From NCBI GenBank assembly GCA_963819735.1, contig CAWFXC010000001.1, forward strand, positions 682,001-746,000: a DNA stretch of 64,000 bases. Direction: 5' to 3'. A program made the position numbers and the translations under genes. Numbering within the stretch: the first letter of the stretch is position 1; every line of letters begins with the position of its first letter. The stretch is from CAWFXC01 sp963819735. GTDB lineage: Bacteria > Actinomycetota > Acidimicrobiia > IMCC26256 > DASPTH01. The notes beneath the pieces are model-generated. The model worked only from the letters and a program-made list of their open reading frames with translations, did not search any database and was not told where the DNA came from. Positions 52,580 to 60,674 of the stretch are shown one piece after another.

Positions 52580-53908
52580 CTACGGGACGACGGGAACGGC
52601 TTCCTTGCCCGTGAGCCAGTGCCGGCCCGCGGCGCGCAGATCGTTCCATTTGTCGAACACCGACTCGTCGGTCTGGCCGAGCTCCTCGGGCGTGGGCCCG
52701 ATCTCGTCGGAGATCGGGCGGAGCGCGTCGACGTCGAACCCGTAGAACTCCGCCGCGTTGAGGCCCAGGATGCGCTCGGTCTCGTCGACGGGGATGTCCC
52801 AGAACGCCTCGCGCAGGATCTTCTTGGTGTACGGCCACGTGCCCTCGGGGTGCGGGAAGTCGTTGCCCCACATGATGTTGCCGACGCCGATCTCGTAGCG
52901 GCGGGCCAGCTCGCGCCGCCGCGTGTTCGACGAGCCCAACGCGCAGTTGCGGTCGAAGTACTCGCTCGGATTCATCGTGAGCAGGCCCATGACGCTGTCG
53001 TTGAGCTTGCGCGAACCCTGGTCGCGCAACACCAACGAGTCCATGCGCCACAACATGTCGGGCGCCCAGTACGAGCCCGACTCGGTGACCGCCATCTTGA
53101 GCCCGGGGAAACGCTCGAACACCCCCGACCACAGGAGGAACCACATGGGACGCGACGTCCACCACACGGTCTCGGTCGCGTAGAGCCCGAGCACGCCGGG
53201 CACTGCGCCGTAGTCGTCGTGCGCCGCGGGCCCGGAGTGCGTGTGCACCGGCAACTCGAGCTCCTGGCACAGCGCCCAGATCGGGTCGTAGCGGTAGCTC
53301 GTGTACGACGGGTACTTACCCCACTGCGCGGGGATGATGATCCCGCCCCACAGGCCCGACTCGTGGGCCCGGGTGATCTCTTCGATCGCGCCGTCGATGT
53401 CGGCCAGGATCGGGGCCACGATCAGGCCGGCGCGCCGCTGCGGGCTGGCCGCGCACAGCTCGGCCGCCCAACGGTTGTACGCGCGGGCGCCCGCGAGCAC
53501 GAGCTCGGGATCGGCGTCGGCGTTGATCGCGAAGCCGGCGCCGAACGGCGCGCCCATCTTGCCGGTGACCGCGTCGGGGCCGGGGAACACCACTTCACCG
53601 GTGACGCCGTCGGCCGACAGCTCCTCGTCGCGCTTGGTGGCGTCCCAGCCGCCGCGCAATCCGATCTCGTGCAGGCTCTCGCCGTGCTCGTCTTCGCCGA
53701 ACCATTCCGCCTGGAACTCGTCGCTGCCGGCGAACACGTCGTCGTCGGTGCCGAAGTGGGCGCGCCGCATCTCGATCAGCAGTGCGTCGCGGGCGCCCAG
53801 TTCGTCGTCGAACTGCTCGCGGTACTGCGGGTCGAGGTACTGCCGGTAGCTCGGCGAGTCGGGACCGGCGTGGCAGTCGGCGGAGATGACCAGATAGCCC
53901 TTCGACAT
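52580..53908 (-). CDS. Metal-dependent amidohydrolase (amidohydrolase 2)
   Basis: 442 residues. N-terminal metal motif VISADCHAGPD, then PVHTHSGPA, AVTESGSYW and the C-terminal MWGNDFPHPEGTWPYTK, which match the amidohydrolase-2 barrel with its metal ligands. Members are decarboxylases or hydrolases of aromatic or cyclic acids; the substrate is unknown. It starts a leftward operon with two SDRs and is divergent from a TetR gene, with an inverted repeat in the shared gap. Confidence 0.9.
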   Translation of the reverse strand: MSKGYLVISADCHAGPDSPSYRQYLDPQYREQFDDELGARDALLIEMRRAHFGTDDDVFAGSDEFQAEWFGEDEHGESLHEIGLRGGWDATKRDEELSADGVTGEVVFPGPDAVTGKMGAPFGAGFAINADADPELVLAGARAYNRWAAELCAASPQRRAGLIVAPILADIDGAIEEITRAHESGLWGGIIIPAQWGKYPSYTSYRYDPIWALCQELELPVHTHSGPAAHDDYGAVPGVLGLYATETVWWTSRPMWFLLWSGVFERFPGLKMAVTESGSYWAPDMLWRMDSLVLRDQGSRKLNDSVMGLLTMNPSEYFDRNCALGSSNTRRRELARRYEIGVGNIMWGNDFPHPEGTWPYTKKILREAFWDIPVDETERILGLNAAEFYGFDVDALRPISDEIGPTPEELGQTDESVFDKWNDLRAAGRHWLTGKEAVPVVP

Positions 53909-53967
53909 CGAAGCCCCCAGATGTGATGGTGCAGGAGTGACCGGCGGCCCAATGCTCGACGCCCGTC

Positions 53968-53987
53968 GTTAATGACAGTAGATTAAC
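53968..53987. promoter_or_regulatory. Inverted repeat, likely TetR operator
   Basis: GTTAAT and ATTAAC are separated by 8 bases, in a 126-base gap between the amidohydrolase and TetR genes. It is AT-rich within high-GC DNA. The divergent layout and size fit a TetR-type operator acting on both genes. Confidence 0.55.
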
Positions 53988-54034
53988 ACCCGACCGCGGG
54001 GCGGGAAACCCCTGAGACCGAGGAGCCACGCCAC

Positions 54035-54688
54035 ATGCAGGACCTCGCCTCCGGCGCGAGCACGACGAGCGACAAGCTGCTGCAGGCCGCGCTGCACCTG
54101 TTCGCCCGCCAGGGGCTCGACGTGCCGCTGCGCGACATCAACGAGCTGGCCGGCCAGCGCAACGCCTCCGCGCTCCATTACCACTTCGGCGGGCGGCCCG
54201 AGCTGCTCCAGGCGATCATCGACCGCTACCGGCCCAGCCGCGAGGAGTTCGCGGCGATCGAGGCCGAGATCCGCTCGGGCCCGCACGACGTGCGCGCGGT
54301 GGTCGACGGCCTGGTCCGGCGGAGCTGCACGTTCCTCTCCACCCCCGACCGACGCGACTACATCCGCTTCACCTCGCAGTTCGTGATGCGCCTGCCGATG
54401 CGCGAGCACCTCACCGACGGGCTCGACACCCCGTCGCTCGCCAGCGTGCGGGCGCAGGCGGAGATCCTGCACGAGCTGCTCCCCGACCTGCCCGAGCGCA
54501 TCGTGCGCGAGCGGGTCGTGGCGTCGCTGAACCTCGTGCTGCTGCAAATCGCGGAGCGCGCCCGCATCATCGACGACGAGAACGGGCGCGGCCTGCTCGC
54601 CGAGGACGAGTTCGTCGCCAACCTGATCGACATGGCCACCGGGTTGCTCACCGCGCCGGCGTCGATCCGGGTGGGTCGGGCGCGCTGA
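54035..54688 (+). CDS. TetR-family regulator
   Basis: 217 residues. N-terminal HTH: SDKLLQAALHLFARQGLDVP, LRDINELAGQRNASALHYHF. The ligand-binding domain is helical with no signature. GAGGAG 10 bases before ATG supports the start. It is divergent from the amidohydrolase/SDR operon, which it probably controls together with itself. Confidence 0.9.
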   Translation: MQDLASGASTTSDKLLQAALHLFARQGLDVPLRDINELAGQRNASALHYHFGGRPELLQAIIDRYRPSREEFAAIEAEIRSGPHDVRAVVDGLVRRSCTFLSTPDRRDYIRFTSQFVMRLPMREHLTDGLDTPSLASVRAQAEILHELLPDLPERIVRERVVASLNLVLLQIAERARIIDDENGRGLLAEDEFVANLIDMATGLLTAPASIRVGRAR

Positions 54689-55185
54689 CTCGCGCGTTCG
54701 CCGGCTTTCCGCACTGACCAGCCGGAGTCATCGGTCTCGGCCGCGAGCAGCGCGTCGCGGAACCGGTCGAGCAGCTCCACCAGCTGCGTGCGGTCGTCGT
54801 CGGACCAGTCCTCGAGCGCGACCGCGTAGTCGTTGAGGGCGACCGCGCGCACGCGGGCGAGCAGGGCGTCGCCGGCCGCGGTGACCTCGAGGTACGCAAC
54901 GCGACGGTCGGACGGGTCGATGGCGCGCACCACCAGGTGCTGGTCTTCCAACGCGCGCACCTGACGGCTCGCGCGCGACTGGTCGATCTCCAGCCGGCGG
55001 GCGATGTCGCTCACCGCGATCGGCCCGTGCCGTTGGATGAGCCGCAGTGCGCCGAGATTGGTCTCCGACACCGGGAGGTCGAGCGCGCGCTGGAGCCGTT
55101 CGCGTTGACGCGGACTGCGCGTGCTGGCGATGACGAGTTGGGTGAACTCGTGGATGCGCTCGAGGTCGGTGTCGCGTGCGCTCAA
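54358..55185 (-). CDS. MarR-family regulator (stop codon uncertain)
   Basis: The MarR domain is clear in the first 150 residues: NLGALRLIQRHGPIAVSDIA, RRLEIDQSRASRQVRALEDQ and the wing DPSDRRVAYLEVTAAG. TTG 55185 overlaps the stop of the nitronate monooxygenase gene (TTGA); an upstream start at 55242 is possible. The natural end is expected near 54690, but the frame stays open to 54358, antisense inside the TetR gene, and the extra sequence is Ser/Arg-rich shadow. In another frame a stop occurs at 54648, so one base may be missing or extra near 54720. Confidence 0.75.
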   Translation of the reverse strand: MSARDTDLERIHEFTQLVIASTRSPRQRERLQRALDLPVSETNLGALRLIQRHGPIAVSDIARRLEIDQSRASRQVRALEDQHLVVRAIDPSDRRVAYLEVTAAGDALLARVRAVALNDYAVALEDWSDDDRTQLVELLDRFRDALLAAETDDSGWSVRKAGERASQRARPTRIDAGAVSNPVAMSIRLATNSSSASRPRPFSSSMMRARSAICSSTRFSDATTRSRTMRSGRSGSSSCRISACARTLASDGVSSPSVRCSRIGRRITNCEVKRM

Positions 55186-56315
55186 CCGGCGGCGGTTTCC
55201 GTGTCGATGAGGGTGTCGAGGCGACGCGTCGTCTCGATCCATTCCTCGACCATGTCGAAGATGACGTCGCGCACCGGGCGCACGCTGTTCATCGTGCCGA
55301 CGATCTGGCCGACGGGGAATCCGGTGAGCTCCTTGTTCTGCGCGCGTGTGAACCGACGCGACGCTTCGCTGAACACGATGCCCTGCAGCGGCATCGGGAG
55401 CGGATCGGGAGTGTCACTGCGCTCCCACGCGTCGGTCCACGCGGTGCGCAGTTGACGGGCCGGCTTGCCCGTCATCGAACGCGACCGCACGGTGCCGCGC
55501 GAGTTGGCGGCGAGCAGATTGGCCAGCGCGGTCGGGTTGGTGTCGGCCTCGGCGACGGTGAGCCAGATCGAGCCCGTCCACACGCCCTGCGCGCCCAATG
55601 CGAGCGCCGCGGCCATCTGCCGGCCGCGACCGATGCCGCCGGCCGCGAGCACGGGCACGTCGGGCCCGACCGCGTCGACCACCTCGGGTACCAGCACCAT
55701 CGTCGACACGTCGCCGCAGTGCCCGCCCGCCTCGGTGCCCTGGGCGACGATCACGTCGGTGCCCTGCGCGACCTGGCGCTCGGCGTGCTGGCGGTTGCCC
55801 ACGAGCCCGCCCACGAGCACGCCGCGTTCGTGGGCCTGCTCCACCACGTAGGGCGGCGGCGGGCCGAGCGCGTTCACCACCAGCGACACCGGGTGCGAGA
55901 GCGCGACCTCGACCTGGCCCGGCCCCTCTTCGTCGACGCCGAGACCGGCCGCCTTCACCGTCGCCCCCTGGAGGTCGTCCGGGAGCGGGGGCACGCCGTG
56001 CTCGGCGAGCAGCTCCTCCACGAAGGCCTGGTGCTCGGGCGGGATCAGCTCCTGGAGGTGCTGGATGCTCGCCTCCGAACCGCCCCCCTTGCCGACGTAC
56101 TTCGCGGGCATGGCGAAGTCGACGCCATAGGGCATGCCGTCGACGTGCTCGTCGATCCAGCTCAGCTCGATCTCGAGCTGGTCGGGGCTGTAGGCGAGGG
56201 CGCCCAGCACCCCGTAGCCGCCGGCCTTGCTGACCGCAGCGACGACGTCGCGGCAGTGCGAGAAGGCGAAGATCGGGAGCTCGATACCGAGCCGGTCACA
56301 GATCGGGGTGCGCAC
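55182..56315 (-). CDS. Nitronate monooxygenase (2-nitropropane dioxygenase family)
   Basis: 377 residues. FMN-dependent TIM barrel: PICDRLGIELPIFAFSHCRD, GGYGVLGALAYSP, catalytic-site AQGTEAGGHCGDVST, VLAAGGIGRGRQMAAALALG and the phosphate-binding GAQGVWTGSIWL. GTG 56315 has GGAGG upstream. The next gene is the MarR regulator, overlapping by TTGA. The gap upstream holds a 24-bp palindrome. Confidence 0.9.
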   Translation of the reverse strand: MRTPICDRLGIELPIFAFSHCRDVVAAVSKAGGYGVLGALAYSPDQLEIELSWIDEHVDGMPYGVDFAMPAKYVGKGGGSEASIQHLQELIPPEHQAFVEELLAEHGVPPLPDDLQGATVKAAGLGVDEEGPGQVEVALSHPVSLVVNALGPPPPYVVEQAHERGVLVGGLVGNRQHAERQVAQGTDVIVAQGTEAGGHCGDVSTMVLVPEVVDAVGPDVPVLAAGGIGRGRQMAAALALGAQGVWTGSIWLTVAEADTNPTALANLLAANSRGTVRSRSMTGKPARQLRTAWTDAWERSDTPDPLPMPLQGIVFSEASRRFTRAQNKELTGFPVGQIVGTMNSVRPVRDVIFDMVEEWIETTRRLDTLIDTETAAG

Positions 56316-56341
56316 GGCGGCCTCCTGCAGTGGGGTCGAGG

Positions 56342-56365
56342 TAGTTGCTTGCGCGCAAGCAACTA
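56342..56365. promoter_or_regulatory. 24-bp perfect palindrome, likely MarR operator
   Basis: TAGTTGCTTGCG joins its exact complement CGCAAGCAACTA with no spacer. It is 26 bases before the nitronate monooxygenase start and 75 before the divergent crotonase start. MarR operators are typically perfect palindromes of 15-25 bp of this kind. The MarR gene lies in the same operon. Confidence 0.65.
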
Positions 56366-56440
56366 ATGACGGCAGGATACGCCGACCCGTGATCGGCTGC
56401 AAGATCGCGGCACCCGAGACCCAGCAACAAGGAGCACACG

Positions 56441-57241
56441 ATGCCCGACGCGCTCGTCGAACGTGACGGCCCCACGACGATCATCACCATGAACCGGCCG
56501 CAGCGCTACAACGCGTTGTCCGGGGCGATGCTCATCCGCATGTACGACGCGATGGAGGCGGCGTGCGCCGACCCCAGCGTCCGCTGCATCATCCTCACCG
56601 GCGCCGGCGGCAACTTCAGCGCGGGCGCCGACCTCCGCGCGATGGCGGGCGACGCCGACGACTCCGACCCCGAGATCGACGTGCCCGCGCGCATGGCCGC
56701 CGATCCCGACATCGTCTACAAGGGACTGCTCCGGCTATACCGGCCGTCGAAGCCGTTCATCGCCGCGGTCGAGGGCGTCGCGGTCGCGGGCGGCACCGAG
56801 ATCCTGCAGCAGACCGACATCCGCGTCGCGGGCGAGTCGGCGCGCTTCGGCGTGAGCGAGGCGCGATGGTCGCTCTACCCGATGGCCGGGTCCGCGGTCC
56901 GGCTACGCCGGCAGATCCCGTACACGCACGCGGCCGAGATCCTGCTCACCGGCAAGCACGTGCGCGCGCCGGAAGCCGCGCGCATCGGTCTGATCGGCCA
57001 CGTCGTCCCCGACGGCGAAGCGCTCGCCAAGGCGCTCGAGATCGCGGCGGTGGTGAGCGAGAACGGGCCCCTCGCGACGGAGGCCATCATCCGCACGTTG
57101 CGCGAGACCGACGGCATGACCGAGGCCGAGGGCCTCGCCCACGAATGGGACTACGGCCAGGCGGTGTTCGCGACCGAGGACGCCAAAGAAGGCCCGAAGG
57201 CCTTCGCCGAAAAGCGCAAACCCAACTTCCAACGCCGCTGA
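56441..57241 (+). CDS. Enoyl-CoA hydratase/isomerase (crotonase family)
   Basis: 266 residues. Crotonase motifs: NRPQRYNALSGAML, ILTGAGGNFSAGADLRAMAG (oxyanion), AVEGVAVAGGTEILQQTDIR, GVSEARWSLYPMAGSAVRLR, ILLTGKHVRAPEAARIGLIG. AAGGAG 10 bases upstream supports the ATG. It is divergent from the nitronate monooxygenase/MarR operon and likely shares its operator. A convergent serine hydrolase follows beyond a terminator. Confidence 0.9.
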   Translation: MPDALVERDGPTTIITMNRPQRYNALSGAMLIRMYDAMEAACADPSVRCIILTGAGGNFSAGADLRAMAGDADDSDPEIDVPARMAADPDIVYKGLLRLYRPSKPFIAAVEGVAVAGGTEILQQTDIRVAGESARFGVSEARWSLYPMAGSAVRLRRQIPYTHAAEILLTGKHVRAPEAARIGLIGHVVPDGEALAKALEIAAVVSENGPLATEAIIRTLRETDGMTEAEGLAHEWDYGQAVFATEDAKEGPKAFAEKRKPNFQRR

Positions 57242-57255
57242 ACCCGCCCCACCCC

Positions 57256-57306
57256 CGAACTTGCGTCGCTCGTGTTGCTATAGCCCACGCCAACGACGCA
57301 AGTTCG
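57256..57306. terminator. Bidirectional terminator-like hairpin
   Basis: Thirteen-base perfect arms (CGAACTTGCGTCG and complement) flank a 25-base loop, between convergent genes ending at 57241 and 57322. Confidence 0.6.
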
Positions 57307-57321
57307 TGGTGGTGAGAGGAG

Positions 57322-58506
57322 TCAGACGAAAGCGATGGGGGCGCCGGCGGACTCGTAGCTGGCGCGGATGAGGGCGCTCGAGCGCGGGTCGCCGGCGATC
57401 GACACGCCCATCTGGTTCATCACGTAGCCGGCGGCGAGGCCGTTCTCCGGGTCGGCGAAACCGAGCGAGCCGCCGGCGCCGTAGTGCCCGAACGAGCCCG
57501 CGCCACCCATGGGCGCGAACGGTGACGCGGTCCAGAAGCCGAGACCGATCGTCGACTCGATGTCGAGACCGGGGAACGACAACACGCGGTCGGGGCCGGA
57601 GGTCTGGCGTGTGCGCCCATAGTTGATCTGTTCGGGCGTGAGCAGGGCTTCGGACGGCCCGTCCTCGACCTCGCCGATCAGCGCCGCGTACAGCCGCGCC
57701 AGCGAGCGCGCGTTGGTGACGCCGTTGGCGGCCGGGATCTCCGCCGCGTGGAACCCCCGAGTGTTGGCGCTCACCGCGAGGTCCGGGAGCGCGCCATTGA
57801 GGCTCAGCGCGCGGACGATGAGCGCGTCGGGGCCGACCAACTCCGCCAGCGACATTCCCTCCACGGACTCCATCGGGATCATCGCCGCGACCCGCGCCTC
57901 CAACTCCTCGGGGAGACCGATCCAGAAGTCGAGCCCGAGCGGCTCCGCGAACTCCTCGCGGAAGAACGTGCCCAGGCTGCGTCCGTCGATGCGCCGCACG
58001 ACCTCGCCCACGAGGTGCCCGTAGGTGACGGCGTGGTAGCCGTGCGCGGTACCCGGCTCCCAGTAGGGCGCCTGCGCCGCGAGCGCGTCGACCACCGGGT
58101 CCCACGCCAGTGCTTCGTCCCACGTGAGCGTGGCGTCGATCGTGGGCAACCCGGCCTGGTGCGAGAGCAGCCACCGCACCGGGATCCGCTCCTTGCCCTC
58201 CTTGGCGAACTCGGGCCAGTAGGTCGCGACCGGCGCGTCGATCTCGAGCAGCCCGCGTTGGGCCAGCAGGTGCGCGCACGCGGCGGTGGCGCCTTTCGTC
58301 GACGAGAACACGATCTGCAACGTGTCCTCGCCGTACGGCTCGCCGCTCGCGACGTCGCGCACGCCGCCCCACAGGTCGACGACCTTACGGCCGCCGACGT
58401 AGAGCGCATACGTCGCCCCCACCTCACCGTTCTCGTCGAAGTTGTTCGCGAACGCGTCGCGCACGCTCTCGAATCCCGGCTCGACGGAGCCCCCGACTTC
58501 GGCCAT
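57322..58506 (-). CDS. Serine hydrolase (class C beta-lactamase/esterase fold)
   Basis: 394 residues. Motifs: catalytic S-x-x-K in VFSSTKGATAA (near 68), YHAVTYGHLVGE with the conserved Tyr, and FGHYGAGGSLGFADP as the KTG-like box. Family EstB-like esterases or lipolytic enzymes, not resistance lactamases. The ATG at 58506 shares its A with the SnoaL-like stop (TGATG); GTG 58509 is an alternative start. Confidence 0.87.
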   Translation of the reverse strand: MAEVGGSVEPGFESVRDAFANNFDENGEVGATYALYVGGRKVVDLWGGVRDVASGEPYGEDTLQIVFSSTKGATAACAHLLAQRGLLEIDAPVATYWPEFAKEGKERIPVRWLLSHQAGLPTIDATLTWDEALAWDPVVDALAAQAPYWEPGTAHGYHAVTYGHLVGEVVRRIDGRSLGTFFREEFAEPLGLDFWIGLPEELEARVAAMIPMESVEGMSLAELVGPDALIVRALSLNGALPDLAVSANTRGFHAAEIPAANGVTNARSLARLYAALIGEVEDGPSEALLTPEQINYGRTRQTSGPDRVLSFPGLDIESTIGLGFWTASPFAPMGGAGSFGHYGAGGSLGFADPENGLAAGYVMNQMGVSIAGDPRSSALIRASYESAGAPIAFV

Positions 58507-58943
58507 CACGGTCCCACCACTTCGATCGGCGAGCAGTCTTCGTACACCGGACCGAACATCAATCGCAACAGTCGCTCGCTCCCGTACACCCGTTCACCCG
58601 ACAGCCGTTCGGTGCCGAAGGTGAGGATGCCGACCACGTCGTGGCGTTGCACCGTGTCGCCGGGACCGGTGCGGGTCCAGATCGTGTACTCCTGCACGAC
58701 GCCTTCGTCGCTCACCGACTCGCCGCGCAAAGCCGCGCCGGCGACGCACCGCTGGAACGTCGAGAAGAAGTAGTCGTAGTACTGGCGGGTCGCGGCCATG
58801 CCGCGGAACTCCAGGCCGACGGGCTGGAGCTCGTAGCGCGGTTCCGCTTCCAGCGTGGCGAACACGGTGTCGATGTCGCCGGTGCCCTCCGCGAGCGCGT
58901 GCGCAGTAGCCAGCGCGATGAGTTGCTCGCGGGTCGCGCTCAC
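58506..58943 (-). CDS. SnoaL-like / nuclear-transport-factor-2-fold protein
   Basis: 145 residues from GTG 58943. NTF2-like cone: QLIALATAHALAEGTGDIDT, FRGMAATRQYYDYFFSTFQR, HDVVGILTFGTERLSGERVY. Such proteins are isomerases, dehydratases or binding proteins of small hydrophobic ligands. GTGA overlaps the upstream acyl-CoA dehydrogenase. Confidence 0.72.
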   Translation of the reverse strand: MSATREQLIALATAHALAEGTGDIDTVFATLEAEPRYELQPVGLEFRGMAATRQYYDYFFSTFQRCVAGAALRGESVSDEGVVQEYTIWTRTGPGDTVQRHDVVGILTFGTERLSGERVYGSERLLRLMFGPVYEDCSPIEVVGP

Positions 58944-60127
58944 TTGGGCTCCTTCGGCAGACCGAGCACCCGCTCGCCGAGCACGTTGCGCTGGATCTCG
59001 TTCGAGCCGCCGTAGATCGTATCGGACCGGCTGAACAGGAACAGCTTCTGCTCGAGCGTGAGCTCGTAGGGCAACGCGTCGCCGATGAGGCCGTCGGCCC
59101 CGAGGATGTCGATGCCGAGGTTGCCGAGATCCCGGTGCCAGGTGCCCCAGAACAGCTTCGAGATCGACGCCTCGGGCCCGGGCACGCCCTTCGCCGCCAT
59201 GCTGCGCAGCGCGTTCCACCGCATGAGCCGGAGGCCGATCCACGCGTCGACGAGCCGTTGCCGCAGCACCGGGTCGGTGGCGCCTCCGCGGTCGCGCGCG
59301 AGCGCGAGCAGGTGGTCGAGCTCGCGCTCGAAGCCGACCTGTTGCGCGAGGGTGGAGACCCCGCGCTCGAAGCCGAGCAGTCCCATGGCGACGCCCCACC
59401 CGTCGTCGACGTTGCCCACGACGAGACCCGCTTCGGTGCGGGCGTCGTCGAAGAACACCTCGTTGAACTCGCCGCCCCCGGTGATCTGCACGATCGGCCG
59501 CACCTCGACGCCCGGTTGATCCATCGGCACGAGCAGGAACGACAGGCCCTTGTGCCGGGCCGACGCCGGATCGGTGCGGGCGACGACGAAGCACCACTGC
59601 GACACGTGCGCGAGCGACGTCCACACCTTCTGGCCGTTGATCACCCACTCGTCACCGTCAAGCGCGGCGCGCGTCGCCACGTTGGCGAGATCGGAGCCGG
59701 CGTTGGGTTCGCTGTAGCCCTGGCACCACCGTTCGTCGCCGCGCAGGATGCCGGGCAGGAACCGCTGCTGCTGCTCGGGTGTGCCGTAGGCGATCAGCGT
59801 GGGCGCGAGCAGGTTCTCGCCCATGTGGTTGACGCGTGCGGGGGCCTGCGCGCGTGTGTACTCCTCGGCCCAGATCACCTGCTGCCCGAGCGACGCGCCG
59901 CGCCCGCCGAACTCCTCCGGCCAGCCCAGGCCGATGAACCCCGCCTTGCCGAGCTCGTGCTCCCACGCGACGCGCACGTCGAAGCCGACGTCTTCGTCGC
60001 CCGGGCCGCCTCGCCCCTTCAGCTCGGCGTACTCGCCGACCACGTGCTCGGCGAGCCACGCGGCGACGTCGCGCCGGAAGCGGGCGTCGTCACCGGTGAG
60101 CTCGACGTCGGGCATCGCGACCGTCAC
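58940..60127 (-). CDS. Acyl-CoA dehydrogenase
   Basis: 395 residues from GTG 60127; ATG 60115 is an alternative. Motifs: GLGWPEEFGGRGASLGQQVI, CQGYSEPNAGSDLANVATRA, WVINGQKVWTSLAHVSQWCF, and the C-terminal DTIYGGSNEIQRNVLGERVL with the conserved end of the family. It overlaps the VOC gene by GTGA and the SnoaL-like gene by GTGA, so VOC, ACAD, SnoaL and hydrolase form one translationally coupled operon. Confidence 0.93.
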   Translation of the reverse strand: MTVAMPDVELTGDDARFRRDVAAWLAEHVVGEYAELKGRGGPGDEDVGFDVRVAWEHELGKAGFIGLGWPEEFGGRGASLGQQVIWAEEYTRAQAPARVNHMGENLLAPTLIAYGTPEQQQRFLPGILRGDERWCQGYSEPNAGSDLANVATRAALDGDEWVINGQKVWTSLAHVSQWCFVVARTDPASARHKGLSFLLVPMDQPGVEVRPIVQITGGGEFNEVFFDDARTEAGLVVGNVDDGWGVAMGLLGFERGVSTLAQQVGFERELDHLLALARDRGGATDPVLRQRLVDAWIGLRLMRWNALRSMAAKGVPGPEASISKLFWGTWHRDLGNLGIDILGADGLIGDALPYELTLEQKLFLFSRSDTIYGGSNEIQRNVLGERVLGLPKEPK

Positions 60128-60564
60128 GCAGGGATCGCCATGAGCTCCACGCGCACGCCGTCGGGATCGGCGAGGAAGAGGAGCTCGATACCGGGACTGG
60201 AGCGGGTGTCGTCGAGCACGGTGGCGCCGCACGCGACGAGGTGCAACGCGGCGGTGTCGACGTCGTCGACGTAGAACGAGAGGTGCGTGAGCCCGAGCTG
60301 GTTGCGCCGTTGCGACGGCGCGCCACCGACGCCCGGCTCGACGAAGTGCAGCAGCTCGATGCGCATCGTCTCGTTCTGGACGAACTGCGACACGATCGCC
60401 ACGGGACCGGGTACTTCGAGGCTCTGGTCGAGGCCCGGCACCGCGGTGCTGTCCATCTCGAACCGCTCGGCCCGTTCGAAGCCGAGACCGTCGCAGAAGA
60501 ACCGCAACGAACGTTCGAGGTCACTCACGCACAGACCCATGTGCGACGGTCGGTACCCGCTCAT
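60124..60564 (-). CDS. VOC-superfamily (glyoxalase/dioxygenase-like) protein
   Basis: 146 residues. Two beta-alpha-beta-beta-beta modules: SHMGLCVSDLERSLRFFCDG (His metal ligand) and LTHLSFYVDDVDTAALHLVA, ending FLADPDGVRVELMAIPA (Glu ligand). It could be a glyoxalase, methylmalonyl-CoA-epimerase-like enzyme or dioxygenase. First gene of the four-gene operon, with a palindrome in the gap upstream. Confidence 0.85.
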   Translation of the reverse strand: MSGYRPSHMGLCVSDLERSLRFFCDGLGFERAERFEMDSTAVPGLDQSLEVPGPVAIVSQFVQNETMRIELLHFVEPGVGGAPSQRRNQLGLTHLSFYVDDVDTAALHLVACGATVLDDTRSSPGIELLFLADPDGVRVELMAIPA

Positions 60565-60604
60565 GCCGCTCCCTCGTCCCCTCTCGAACCCGGTCCCCGA
60601 CGAC

Positions 60605-60619
60605 CTGACGGCCCGTCAG
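60605..60619. promoter_or_regulatory. Inverted repeat, likely TetR-type operator
   Basis: CTGACGG and CCGTCAG separated by one base lie between divergent genes starting at 60564 and 60675. TGACGG-CCGTCA palindromes of this kind are bound by TetR regulators of acyl-CoA metabolism in actinobacteria. Confidence 0.55.
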
Positions 60620-60674
60620 AAACAAGCTAGCGTCGCCCGCCGGAACCGTGCCCGACGGACAGGAGAGCCCCGCG

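Noticed and set aside
57322..58506. Antibiotic-resistance beta-lactamase
   Set aside because: S-x-x-K and Tyr motifs fit the class C/EstB esterase fold, but there is no signal peptide and the gene sits in an acyl-CoA operon.
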